DNA of 33,231 nt. Origin: a virus. The stretch spans positions 1 to 33,231 of the IMG/VR virus record IMGVR_UViG_3300027784_000013; one strand, written 5' to 3'. Below the pieces are notes generated by a model. The model was not told where the DNA came from. It saw nothing but the letters and a program-made list of their open reading frames with translations, and ran no database searches. The translations under genes were made by a program, and so were the position numbers. This document shows positions 16,802-23,848 of the stretch, piece after piece. Position 1 is the first letter of the stretch. Every line of letters starts with the position of its first letter.

Positions 16802-18475
16802 TTATCGCACCTCTTTCTTATGCCTGCAATAGCCTTTTTTGCCTTTTTGTTCTTGCTCTAAATTAATTTCTTTATCATAAGACAGATCGGGAGCTTCCTC
16901 TTTTTCCACTTCAGGAATTAACTGACCCTGATCATCAGTGCGCTTTGAGTCCATGATAAAGTCATCTGCCCTTTCTGCCATTACTGCCCAGGCAACTTCG
17001 TTATTGCTCTCTGAGTTCTCGCAGATTATTTTAAACTTGCCCTTTTCAATCGGTTTTGATTTAACCCTATCGAAGCTGTCTAAGTTATTTAAAAACATTA
17101 CTTCTGCGTTTTGAGTCAGCTTATCAAAGGTGCCTTTACTCATGTTGCTTGCTTCGTCTATATCTACCTCTGCTTCGCCGTTTTGCAAAGCGATCTTGCC
17201 CCTGTAAATAAGGTCGTACCGGGGAGCCTCCACGAAACCGTGGTAAAGATCCTTTTCTTCAGGCTCTAAGGGGTGATCGATAAGAAAGTTGCCGCTACTC
17301 TTGAACAGCTCGCCGTCTACCTGTAAATCATCGTAAACCCGGCAATAACCGCCATCCTCTGCAATAAATGCAGTGCCACCACTAAATGTAACACGGAAAA
17401 CACTTGAATCTTGGCGCAAATAACAATGATTATCGAATTTCCACCTTGCACCTACGCTGCCAGACGGGCCACCCCGATTAATAATCCCGTCCCATGGACT
17501 TGAGTCCATCTGATCAGGAATAAATACACCACCAAAACTGCTGTTTACCGAAGAACCGCTTCTTGGGCTGTTGAAGTTATGGCCCAGCACTGTATCGCAA
17601 GAAACATCTAAGCTGCTGGTAAATGAACAGTTGGCAATCATTAAGTCAGTATCTAGCAGGTCTGAATAAATTGAGCCTGCCTTGATTAAACCTGTCCTGA
17701 TATAACCATCGTCAATGATCGTCCCGTAACTCGTCACCTGGCTCATCATATCGCTGTAATTGTCATAACCTAATCTATTTGCTAGGTCGTTTCTTGCTTC
17801 ATTCCTGGCCGAAGTAGCCTTGCTTGAAGCACCAGCAGGGGTTTCTTTCTCGGAAGGGTCGTAACCCGAATCAAAATTAACATCACTGCCAATATGGATC
17901 ATACTGGTTTTAATAAAACCGCCGACAATGATAGTCTCATCTTTCATAGCCTGCTCTACGCTTTCATAGTAGGCCACCTGCCCGACATCATCTTGATCCA
18001 CCTTTTCTAATGGGCTAAACCCTTCGGCAAATTCAGTCATGCCGTCAATGCGGATCATGTTGGTATTGATAAAACCACCGCTAATGATCGTTTCGCCAAG
18101 CTGCGCTGCCTCAATTAAATCAGCATACGCTACATCACCTAAATCATCTTTGAGGCCATCTATTTCTTCTGTTACCTTGTATTCTAAGTAATCATTGATA
18201 TTGTTAATATAACCGGCCACTATCTTGTTGGCTACCTGGGATTCAGCTTCATGGGTTGCTGTTTCAGTATTGTCTGCTCCCCGGCCATTTGCTGCGATAT
18301 GAAACGTATTGCCATCACGACCGCTTAATAGAATTATCTCATTGTCTATCGATACAAAAAAATTCCCCTCTGCGGGGAAAGCACTACCGTCAACCACATC
18401 AAAGCTGCCCGTTTCTGAATCAGGCAATTCATGGATTAGCTTGGTAATTGCCCGGTTTGCTGCAAATATTCTCAT
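16802..18475 (-). CDS. Tail fibre-type protein A (longer paralogue)
   Basis: 557 residues, ATG at 18475 behind TAGGTGA. Its stop directly abuts the ATG of fibre B. Residues 5-95 hold the shared N-terminal module (FFVSIDNEIILLSGRDGNTF). Three copies of an ETII-x-GGFI-x-T-x-x-I pattern follow at about 128-143, 180-195 and 251-266, of a kind seen in tail-tip and fibre shafts. FGGVFIPDQMDSSPWDGIIN (314-333) and the C-terminal domain at 397-503 (DHPLEPEEKDLYHG, APRYDLIYRGKI, GTFDKLTQNAEV, VAWAVMAERADD) align with fibre B. The last about 45 residues are a charged extension ending CRHKKEVR. A and B are tandem duplicates. A gained, or B lost, the repeat-bearing middle. Confidence 0.8.
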   Translation of the reverse strand: MRIFAANRAITKLIHELPDSETGSFDVVDGSAFPAEGNFFVSIDNEIILLSGRDGNTFHIAANGRGADNTETATHEAESQVANKIVAGYINNINDYLEYKVTEEIDGLKDDLGDVAYADLIEAAQLGETIISGGFINTNMIRIDGMTEFAEGFSPLEKVDQDDVGQVAYYESVEQAMKDETIIVGGFIKTSMIHIGSDVNFDSGYDPSEKETPAGASSKATSARNEARNDLANRLGYDNYSDMMSQVTSYGTIIDDGYIRTGLIKAGSIYSDLLDTDLMIANCSFTSSLDVSCDTVLGHNFNSPRSGSSVNSSFGGVFIPDQMDSSPWDGIINRGGPSGSVGARWKFDNHCYLRQDSSVFRVTFSGGTAFIAEDGGYCRVYDDLQVDGELFKSSGNFLIDHPLEPEEKDLYHGFVEAPRYDLIYRGKIALQNGEAEVDIDEASNMSKGTFDKLTQNAEVMFLNNLDSFDRVKSKPIEKGKFKIICENSESNNEVAWAVMAERADDFIMDSKRTDDQGQLIPEVEKEEAPDLSYDKEINLEQEQKGKKGYCRHKKEVR

Positions 18476-18487
18476 GTTTTATTTCAC

Positions 18488-19069
18488 CTACCACCTTAAA
18501 TTTACTGTAAAACTGCCCTGGTAATGCTGATCCTCGTTATCCACAAACAGGTGCAACAGCCTCATTTTTTCCTGCTGCCACATTTCAAACAAGGGGCTGT
18601 TTAGCTCCATGTAAATCTGCCTTAATGCATAAGCAACCATGTATTCTGCTGCACCCTCTATGCTCGGCTCATCATCATCTTCAGTTAACTTCTCAGGATG
18701 AGGGATGTATTCGATTATCGCCGTATCTTCTACCCTCGGTATCGGCCATAGATATAATTTACCCTGCCTTACGTAATAAGAACGCGGTTCTCCGTATTCT
18801 TTTCGCTTCATTTCCCGGTTTAAATCTTTGAGTTCGATGCCCCTTTCGCCTATATAAGCATTAACCAGCTTTAATAAATCTTCGGGAAAAGGTATATTTT
18901 CCTGTTCCGGTTCTATTTCTACCTCTACTGTTTCTTTTTTGTGCGAATACCCGGTCAATTCTTTTTGCCCGTTGTTGAGAAGCTCGATAATATCATAGTC
19001 CCCGTACCGGTCGGGAGGCACATCTACCAGGGCCCTCCTGACCCTGCCGATCATATCTTTTAGCTGCAT
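18488..19069 (-). CDS. Head-tail adaptor-like (neck) protein 2
   Basis: 193 residues. ATG at 19069 overlaps the upstream stop (TAATG). The sequence YGDYDIIELLNNGQKELTGY, followed by a strand and FPEDLLKLVNAYIGERG, then YYVRQGKLYLWPIP, IIEYIPHPEKL and a C-terminal helix (AAEYMVAYALRQIYMEL), follows the pattern of phage head-to-tail adaptor or tail-tube proteins of podoviruses: helical ends around a small beta domain with 'LP-x-D-x-x-x-L' and 'L-x-x-x-P' strands. It would sit under the portal. The same general plan is seen in the upstream 350-residue protein. The exact equivalent (P22 gp4 or T7 gp11) cannot be fixed from sequence reading alone. Confidence 0.7.
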   Translation of the reverse strand: MQLKDMIGRVRRALVDVPPDRYGDYDIIELLNNGQKELTGYSHKKETVEVEIEPEQENIPFPEDLLKLVNAYIGERGIELKDLNREMKRKEYGEPRSYYVRQGKLYLWPIPRVEDTAIIEYIPHPEKLTEDDDEPSIEGAAEYMVAYALRQIYMELNSPLFEMWQQEKMRLLHLFVDNEDQHYQGSFTVNLRW

Positions 19070-20121
19070 TAATCATCACCCCCGGCAGCCTGGGCTACTG
19101 CTTCCCTCCAGGGTTCTACTGCATGGATCCTTTTCATTGCCATCTGTTCTTTGGCCTGCTCGTACTCCCGTGAAAAATCCCTTTTCCTTTGAATGTCCTC
19201 TTCTTTTTGCGCTACCAGTGTTAACAAGCCTTTCAAGATAACCTCGTGATGTTCTTCCGGTAGGTTGAACACTTTTTCGCCCTGGTGTTTCCTGATAGTT
19301 AGGTAAGCATAGTAATCAACACGTATTTTCCCGTAAGGCTCAGGCAGGTTTTTAACATGAAGCTCGTTTTTATCCTTCGACCAGCCAATCGAGTAATTGT
19401 CATGCACCGGTATTTGTCTCAAGGTTCTCTTGCTCCCCCTGGGGCCGATATAGGTAACGCTTACAATATCGTAAGCTTCTCCGGTTAAATCTAAGGTGCA
19501 ATCATTACCGTCTCTTACCGTAAGCTCTACTTCTTCTGGCACGCATGTTTTTTTAAAGACAGGCTCATGGATTACCGGTTCTTCAGGCTCTTCTTCTTCC
19601 GGCTCCTCTTCCTCTTCCTCTTCTTCTTCTTCCTCCGGTTCTTCTTCCGGTTCAAATAGTTCCGGCAGCTCTTCCATGAGTTCCAGCAGGTTTGAAGGAT
19701 GGTCAAATACAGGCTCGCCAAATACACCGGTTCCGGTCAAGGGATAAAACATGTCATAAGTTAAGCTTTCAGTGATTAATCTTCTGGTCTGAAAGCTAAC
19801 TTCAAAGGGTTCTGTTTGCTCGATAGTTAATAAATGCCTTACAGCCTGCCAGTAAGAAGTTATCGGTTTAAGATGAAACTCTACTTCTCTTTGGGCCTGA
19901 TAGCTTTGTTCTACCGCTATCCTGATATCTCGCTTTGCCTGGTGCAAGTTAACAATTTCGCCGATTCTTTCTCCGACAATATATACCTCTTTTGAATCAA
20001 GAAGCTTGGCTATAGGGTTTAAGTCCGACAATACGCTGGTGATCATGTTTTCCCAGGTCTGGTAGTCGTACGATTCCTCAGCGATTGCTTCGGCCTTCTC
20101 GATTACCTCAGATACGTACAT
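19069..20121 (-). CDS. Head-tail adaptor-like (neck) protein 1 with poly-Glu insertion
   Basis: 350 residues, ATG at 20121 behind GGGGG. An N-terminal helical part (residues 1-150, MYVSEVIEKAEAIAEES) is joined by an almost pure Glu/Pro run (about residues 155-182) to a beta-rich part (CTLDLTGEAYDIVSVTYIGP, IGWSKDKNELHVKNL, IRVDYYAYLTI). A C-terminal helix (FNLPEEHHEVILKGLLTLVA, then RDFSREYEQAKEQMAMKR) closes the protein. This ending (LPEEHH-x-x-I-x-x-x-L, then a charged helix) is typical of phage adaptor or tail-completion proteins. The place between capsid genes and tail hub fits a neck component. The acidic run is unusual and may be a flexible linker. Confidence 0.65.
   Translation of the reverse strand: MYVSEVIEKAEAIAEESYDYQTWENMITSVLSDLNPIAKLLDSKEVYIVGERIGEIVNLHQAKRDIRIAVEQSYQAQREVEFHLKPITSYWQAVRHLLTIEQTEPFEVSFQTRRLITESLTYDMFYPLTGTGVFGEPVFDHPSNLLELMEELPELFEPEEEPEEEEEEEEEEEPEEEEPEEPVIHEPVFKKTCVPEEVELTVRDGNDCTLDLTGEAYDIVSVTYIGPRGSKRTLRQIPVHDNYSIGWSKDKNELHVKNLPEPYGKIRVDYYAYLTIRKHQGEKVFNLPEEHHEVILKGLLTLVAQKEEDIQRKRDFSREYEQAKEQMAMKRIHAVEPWREAVAQAAGGDD
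19579..19650. repeat. CTT/CCT (GAA/GAG) microsatellite encoding the poly-Glu run
   Basis: About 70 bases made almost only of CTT, CCT and CCGG units on the plus strand (GAA/GAG on the coding strand). Such purine-pyrimidine triplet tracts are prone to slippage. In-frame length changes would lengthen or shorten the Glu linker of the adaptor-like protein without breaking it. Confidence 0.75.
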
Positions 20122-20132
20122 TGTTTATCCCC

Positions 20133-20471
20133 CTACGTTTCGGAGTAAAGAATCGCTATTACACTGCATTCACTTGAATCTGTTTTGCCCTGTATTTTCG
20201 CCCTAAACCAGTAAAACCCTAAAAGCGGTACCCTGAATACCCCGTCATCACTGTGCGTGGTTTCTGTTGCACCTGTTTTTAAGTTGTGTGCTCCTATTTC
20301 TTGAAAGGTATCAAGATTGCCTACCGTTCCTTCAAAGACAACTTCACCGTTGCCGATGCCCTCAACCTGGACTATCGCTGTTTTAAAGCGGCCATAAAGA
20401 TCCAGTGAAGTGCCATTGCTGTTACCTGTTTCGTCTAAATGCAAGACCCTGCTATACGGCTCTAGTCTCAC
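20133..20471 (-). CDS. Small beta-rich head/neck protein
   Basis: 112 residues from a GTG at 20471, seven bases after AAGGAGG. It is composed mainly of short predicted strands (TAIVQVEGIGNGEVVFEGTV, GVFRVPLLGFYWFRAKIQG, CSVIAILYSE) with many Gly and Thr, as in a single beta-sandwich domain. No membrane or catalytic motif is present. It lies after the 168-residue capsid-region protein and a terminator-like hairpin, and before the adaptor genes. It may be a capsid accessory or neck protein. The function is not recognised. Confidence 0.7.
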   Translation of the reverse strand: MRLEPYSRVLHLDETGNSNGTSLDLYGRFKTAIVQVEGIGNGEVVFEGTVGNLDTFQEIGAHNLKTGATETTHSDDGVFRVPLLGFYWFRAKIQGKTDSSECSVIAILYSET

Positions 20472-20487
20472 CTCGCAACCTCCTTGG

Positions 20488-20514
20488 GTTAAATAACCCC
20501 GGCATAAGCCGGGG
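20488..20514 (-). terminator. Intrinsic terminator-like hairpin
   Basis: CCCCGGC (20497-20503), loop of four, GCCGGGG (20508-20514). On the minus strand the 7-bp GC-rich stem is followed by TTATTTAA. It lies 8 bases after the stop of the 168-residue protein and just before the ribosome site of the next gene. The tail is short, so partial termination or attenuation is more likely than a full stop. Confidence 0.65.
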
Positions 20515-20521
20515 CCTTAAC

Positions 20522-21028
20522 CTATACTGATGTATAATAAATATACACATTACCCTCAAGATCGTTGGCATTTGCAGCTAGAATCTTGCCGGTAATATAA
20601 TCGTTTGTTCCGCCTCTTTGATCTACCTTGTGGACACCGCCCTGGCCGGCACCTGCTGTCCGCAGGTGATCTTCTACCTTTACTGAGTTAATATTCATGT
20701 CGTCAAAGAAACAGTCATCAGTGCCATCGTTTGCGTTGGTTACTCCCACATCCATGACCGAGCTGGCCGTTCCACCGGCTGCGGTAATATCGACAATTAC
20801 CCTGTGCACCAATATATCGGCATCTACGGGGTTCTGCCAGGCAAAGGCAATGTCATCTGAATCCCCTGCTTGCAAAGGCACCTTGGCAACGTGCATATAA
20901 CTTGGCGGGATCAGGTTAGCATTAAGCACTCCGGTTGAATTGACCACATTGATGAAGTGATCACCAACCTTAACCTCGAAACCGTTGGAAGTTGCCCAGG
21001 GGCCCAGGATATATGTTCTACCGTGCAT
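20522..21028 (-). CDS. Beta-rich capsid-region protein (168 residues)
   Basis: The frame has an ATG at 21034, only one base from AAGGAGG. The ATG at 21028, seven bases away, is preferred. The protein starts MHGRTYILGPW and has a beta-rich body (FEVKVGDHFINVVNSTG, IPPSYMHVAKVPLQ, AFAWQNPVDADILVHRVIVD, VYIYYTSV) rich in Asn, Asp, Gly and Val. No enzyme or membrane signature is seen. It is encoded right after the major capsid protein and separated from it by a 9-bp-stem hairpin. A capsid decoration, minor capsid or virion surface role is inferred from this place. The specific function is unknown. Confidence 0.7.
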   Translation of the reverse strand: MHGRTYILGPWATSNGFEVKVGDHFINVVNSTGVLNANLIPPSYMHVAKVPLQAGDSDDIAFAWQNPVDADILVHRVIVDITAAGGTASSVMDVGVTNANDGTDDCFFDDMNINSVKVEDHLRTAGAGQGGVHKVDQRGGTNDYITGKILAANANDLEGNVYIYYTSV

Positions 21029-21048
21029 CGTCATTCCTCCTTATCATA

Positions 21049-21076
21049 AGCAGGGGGCTATTAAAAACCCCCTGCT
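21049..21076 (-). terminator. 9-bp-stem hairpin after the major capsid gene
   Basis: AGCAGGGGG (21049-21057) pairs perfectly with CCCCCTGCT (21068-21076). It lies between the capsid-protein stop (21085) and the next ribosome site. On the minus strand only TTATGATAA follows, so the U-tract is weak. It could be a partial terminator, an mRNA 3'-end stabiliser or a processing site. Confidence 0.6.
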
Positions 21077-21084
21077 GTACGTAT

Positions 21085-21981
21085 TTACTGCTTGCAGGCA
21101 TAGAAGAAGGAAGTCTCAGACGGGCCGAGTGACCAGCGACCGACTACCTTGTACTTGCCAACCTCAGTATCGAAGTCCTCTTTATCCTGCGCTAAAGTAG
21201 GTTTACGCCGTTCAAACCAGTACAGGAATCGTTTCATGCGGTTCATGTCAACGAAAAACCACATATCGGAATCATCTAAGAAGTCCCACTCAATAACGTT
21301 TACAGCACCTTTCCAGATGTTGACGTTATTCATTGCGGTATCGGGTTCTTGATCGGTATCTGCTATGATTTTAGCCTGCTTGCGCAGCTTGGACGGAACA
21401 ATCAGGGTGTCCATCTGAATCAGCAGCTTATTGCCCTTATCGTCTGTCCAGGTCTTTGCTTCGTTCCTGATCTCCTCAACGTTATCAGCGTTCAAGGGGC
21501 AATTTTCTGCGAAGTTAGACCATGTTTTGTTGTTCTGCGGACTGACCGGGTGGTTGGTTGCTGCCAACGGTACCCCATCGGGGCCGATTGCAGAACGGCA
21601 CTCGTTAAACGGAGCAACTGCATGCGCCTGCCTGGTGTGATAAATACTATCAGCCAGGGTCTTAGTCCTGGCTTTAACTTCCTGATACATGGTGTCCTCA
21701 AGAAGTTCACGTTCAATAGTTAGACCGATACTCCATTTATCGTGTGTCCAGGTAGACTTATACCCTTTATAGATATCTTCATAGTAAACCTGGTTTCCCG
21801 ATTCGCCCCACTTTTTCATCTGCCCTACGCTGCCGATTTGATGCATAAACTCCTGGGCTTTATTGGAGCTCTCGACAGTGTACATCACGGGGACAAAATC
21901 TTTTAATTGCCCCACATGCTTATCTACGATTTTCCTAAGAGTTGGCAATAAAAACTCTTGCCAATTAGCACTCTTCATCAT
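21085..21981 (-). CDS. Major capsid protein (HK97 fold expected, Mu gpT-like)
   Basis: 298 residues, ATG-ATG at 21981 behind GAGGTGA. The N-terminal helix (WQEFLLPTLRKIVDKHVGQL) and the middle (SIGLTIERELLEDTMYQEVK, HAVAPFNECRSAIGPDGVPL) lead to a C-terminal part (QMDTLIVPSKLRKQAKIIAD, WKGAVNVIEWDFLDDSDMWF, MNRMKRFLYWFERRKP). The 'D-x-L-I-V-P-x-x-L...A...I...N...V-I-x-W...D...W-F' arrangement is that of phage major head subunits of the Mu gpT type. Position after scaffold and decoration genes agrees. It would be the most abundant virion protein. There is no obvious N-terminal delta domain, so the scaffold is probably supplied by the separate acidic protein upstream. Confidence 0.85.
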   Translation of the reverse strand: MMKSANWQEFLLPTLRKIVDKHVGQLKDFVPVMYTVESSNKAQEFMHQIGSVGQMKKWGESGNQVYYEDIYKGYKSTWTHDKWSIGLTIERELLEDTMYQEVKARTKTLADSIYHTRQAHAVAPFNECRSAIGPDGVPLAATNHPVSPQNNKTWSNFAENCPLNADNVEEIRNEAKTWTDDKGNKLLIQMDTLIVPSKLRKQAKIIADTDQEPDTAMNNVNIWKGAVNVIEWDFLDDSDMWFFVDMNRMKRFLYWFERRKPTLAQDKEDFDTEVGKYKVVGRWSLGPSETSFFYACKQ

Positions 21982-22006
21982 TGTTTACTTCACCTCGTTT
22001 CAGTAT

Positions 22007-22744
22007 TTAACTATTATCAGTTTGACCCATTCCATGCAGGGTTTTAGTCAAAGAAATCATTACGTTCATGGTTAAGCGATCAGGATTGATCCGCAAAACG
22101 TTCAGATAGCCGTCTTTAAAGTCTTTCTGATCCACGTCAATCTTGCCGTTATCGGTCATCCCGTTTAAACTGCCTACTTTAGAGATATCAAAGTCATTGT
22201 TGCCATCATGGTCGGCCACCAAAATAACCTTGCTGTCTCCGGTAGGTGCCTGCGAGAAGTTTTCGTTGACGGTCACTACGGTAGGATCAGCATCAGTATT
22301 GCCGGTAACTGTCCTGATGTCACCTTTGCCGGGCCCTGCATAGATATACAGGATTGCCCCTTTTAAGCTGTCATCATTGGTAGCCGAGCTCAAAGGAAGG
22401 GTGATCTGCTTCAGGTTAGCGGTATTACCATCAACGTCCTCTTTGATATCCTCATGGTTCTCAAAGGTGCATTCATAGACACTGTAAGGGCTGTCATAAA
22501 CAGCAATCCAGGTGCCATCATCTACACTTTCTTCGGTATGGGCGCATACCCCGACAATAGGTTCGTCTTCATCGGGACTGTCTGTATGAGCCATCGGTTC
22601 TAACAAACCGTCCTTTAGTTTTACCAACTGGCCCTTCTCAAAGTCTTCCCCGCCTTTAGCAAGATAGGGGACAGCATTAGTTATAAAGCCAGCTTTGTTG
22701 TAACGCATTTCTAAACCAATAGTTTCCCTAGGTTCATAACTCAT
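22007..22744 (-). CDS. Capsid decoration / head accessory protein
   Basis: 245 residues, ATG at 22744 behind GAGGTGA. The opening (GGEDFEKGQLVKLKDGLLEP, IVGVCAHTEESVDDGTWIAV) has the 'G-x-x-F-x-x-G-x-L-V...D-G...P-x-x-x-x-x-x-x-I-x-G-V' pattern of head decoration or capsid-cement proteins that lie upstream of coat genes in many phages. A central Gly/Asp-rich beta region (ILYIYAGPGKGDIRTVTGNT) and a C-terminal part (MTDNGKIDVDQKDFKDGYLN) follow. It lies between scaffold and major capsid genes, the usual place for such a protein. It is longer than lambda gpD (about 110 residues), so it probably carries an extra domain. Assignment is by pattern and context. Confidence 0.65.
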   Translation of the reverse strand: MSYEPRETIGLEMRYNKAGFITNAVPYLAKGGEDFEKGQLVKLKDGLLEPMAHTDSPDEDEPIVGVCAHTEESVDDGTWIAVYDSPYSVYECTFENHEDIKEDVDGNTANLKQITLPLSSATNDDSLKGAILYIYAGPGKGDIRTVTGNTDADPTVVTVNENFSQAPTGDSKVILVADHDGNNDFDISKVGSLNGMTDNGKIDVDQKDFKDGYLNVLRINPDRLTMNVMISLTKTLHGMGQTDNS

Positions 22745-22768
22745 CTTTTAGTGTCACCTCTTTCAATT

Positions 22769-23683
22769 TTAAGCAAATGGTTTTTGCTTTTCTTTTTGAA
22801 TCTTTTGGTATTCCTGGTATGCTTCTTTGGGATCTACGTCTAATTGATCTGCAAAAAACTGCAGCTCTTTGGGGATAGACGGTTCAGCGTACCCTGTTCC
22901 TGAGCTTGATTCAGGAGACATCTGAGGCTTCTTAGAGTGCGCCATTTTCCGTTGTGCAGTGTCCTGGATGTTTTGCATCAAATCCCCGCTAACTGCCTTT
23001 TCACCAAGGATATAGTTCATTGCTGCCGTCCAGCCTAACTGCTGGCCGTACTGCGATAACTCATCGATCTCTTTTTCGTATTTTTTAACTGTCGGATTGT
23101 TAATATACTGGTCTTTTTCCCGGTTGTATTCCATCATACGCTGTTGCTGTTGCTGCTGTGCATTAATCTCAACAATTTGGTTTGACAGCTTTTTATTGGT
23201 TTCTTCTAAATCAAAGTATTTCTGCGCCTCTTCGGCTTCGATGCCCTTTTCCTCAGCAAAATCTTCGACCATCTGTTTGCGCAGTTCTGCAGCAACGTCT
23301 TTTAAAGACATCCCGGTTTGCTGCTCGATCATCTTAGCGGTTTCCTCTAAATCCCTGCCCTTGATCCGGGCATTGCCCACGATATCGTTTACCTTGGTTT
23401 GCGGTAACAGCTTTTCACCGTTGGGGTCATACCAAACCCCTTCTTTTTCATCGAAGTATGGTGCCTGTGCTGCTGTCTCAGCTTCTTCAGTCTCTTCAGC
23501 TTCTTCTTCGGTTTCGTGGGCCTCTTCCTCTTGCTCCTGTTGTTCTTCACCTTCGTCTTCTTCGGCACCGAAAAGGGTTTCAAAGTCTAAGTTACTCAGA
23601 TCATCAATTTCCCCTTCGATCTCTTCTTCTTCAACTTCTCCCTGCTCTTCTTCAGTACCTTCTTCATAAAGCTCGTCTGTCAT
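22769..23683 (-). CDS. Capsid assembly scaffolding protein
   Basis: 304 residues, ATG at 23683 behind GGAGG. Residues 1-75 are extremely acidic (runs of Glu and Asp with Thr). A short beta segment (EGVWYDPNGEKLLPQT) follows, then a long helix with a Gln run (EINAQQQQQQRMMEYNREKD, about residues 175-195) and a C-terminal helical part ending in Lys-rich sequence (YQEYQKIQKEKQKPFA). Acidic N-terminus, coiled-coil centre and basic C-terminus are typical of phage scaffolding proteins. The gene lies between portal and coat genes, as in P22 (gp8). It would direct coat assembly and then leave the procapsid. No serine or cysteine protease motif is visible, so it does not look like a fused prohead protease. 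Confidence 0.8.
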   Translation of the reverse strand: MTDELYEEGTEEEQGEVEEEEIEGEIDDLSNLDFETLFGAEEDEGEEQQEQEEEAHETEEEAEETEEAETAAQAPYFDEKEGVWYDPNGEKLLPQTKVNDIVGNARIKGRDLEETAKMIEQQTGMSLKDVAAELRKQMVEDFAEEKGIEAEEAQKYFDLEETNKKLSNQIVEINAQQQQQQRMMEYNREKDQYINNPTVKKYEKEIDELSQYGQQLGWTAAMNYILGEKAVSGDLMQNIQDTAQRKMAHSKKPQMSPESSSGTGYAEPSIPKELQFFADQLDVDPKEAYQEYQKIQKEKQKPFA

Positions 23684-23848
23684 GTGTTTCCTCCCGGTTT
23701 ATAGCCCCGTATGGCTGTAGATTTTCCGCAGAGTTTAATGACATCGGCGTATTGGTCAAAGTTTGATTTTTACCGTCCGAGGACGTAAGAAAGCATAAAA
23801 AATACCCGGCTTTTGCCGGGCACTTAGATTAACCTTATTTAATTAAAT
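23684..23848 (-). promoter_or_regulatory. Intergenic gap between portal and scaffold genes
   Basis: This 165-bp gap is the largest in the head operon. It holds the portal-side terminator (23797-23820), a short palindrome at 23775-23786 (CGTCCGAGGACG) and a TTGACC box on the minus strand (23759-23754). No good -10 box is found 16-18 bases after TTGACC. A promoter for the capsid genes is expected after a terminator but cannot be pinned down. Confidence 0.35.
23797..23820 (-). terminator. Intrinsic terminator downstream of the portal gene
   Basis: CCCGGC (23805-23810), loop TTTT, GCCGGG (23815-23820). Read on the minus strand the stem is followed by TATTTTTTATG, a good U-tract. It lies 29 bases after the portal stop, so it would separate the terminase-portal transcript from the scaffold-capsid transcript. 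Confidence 0.8.

Noticed and set aside
19496-19747. Plus-strand Ser-rich frame
   Set aside because: It is a direct by-product of the GAA/GAG tract in the minus-strand neck gene.
23097-23669. Long plus-strand frame (190 codons, Ser/Cys-rich) opposite the scaffold gene
   Set aside because: It is the antisense of Glu/Asp/Gln-rich codons, which gives Ser, Phe and Cys. There is no ribosome site, and the minus-strand gene fits context.
23754-23759. TTGACC as a -35 box for the scaffold-capsid operon
   Set aside because: The sequence 16-18 bases downstream does not resemble TATAAT, so it was not called as a promoter.
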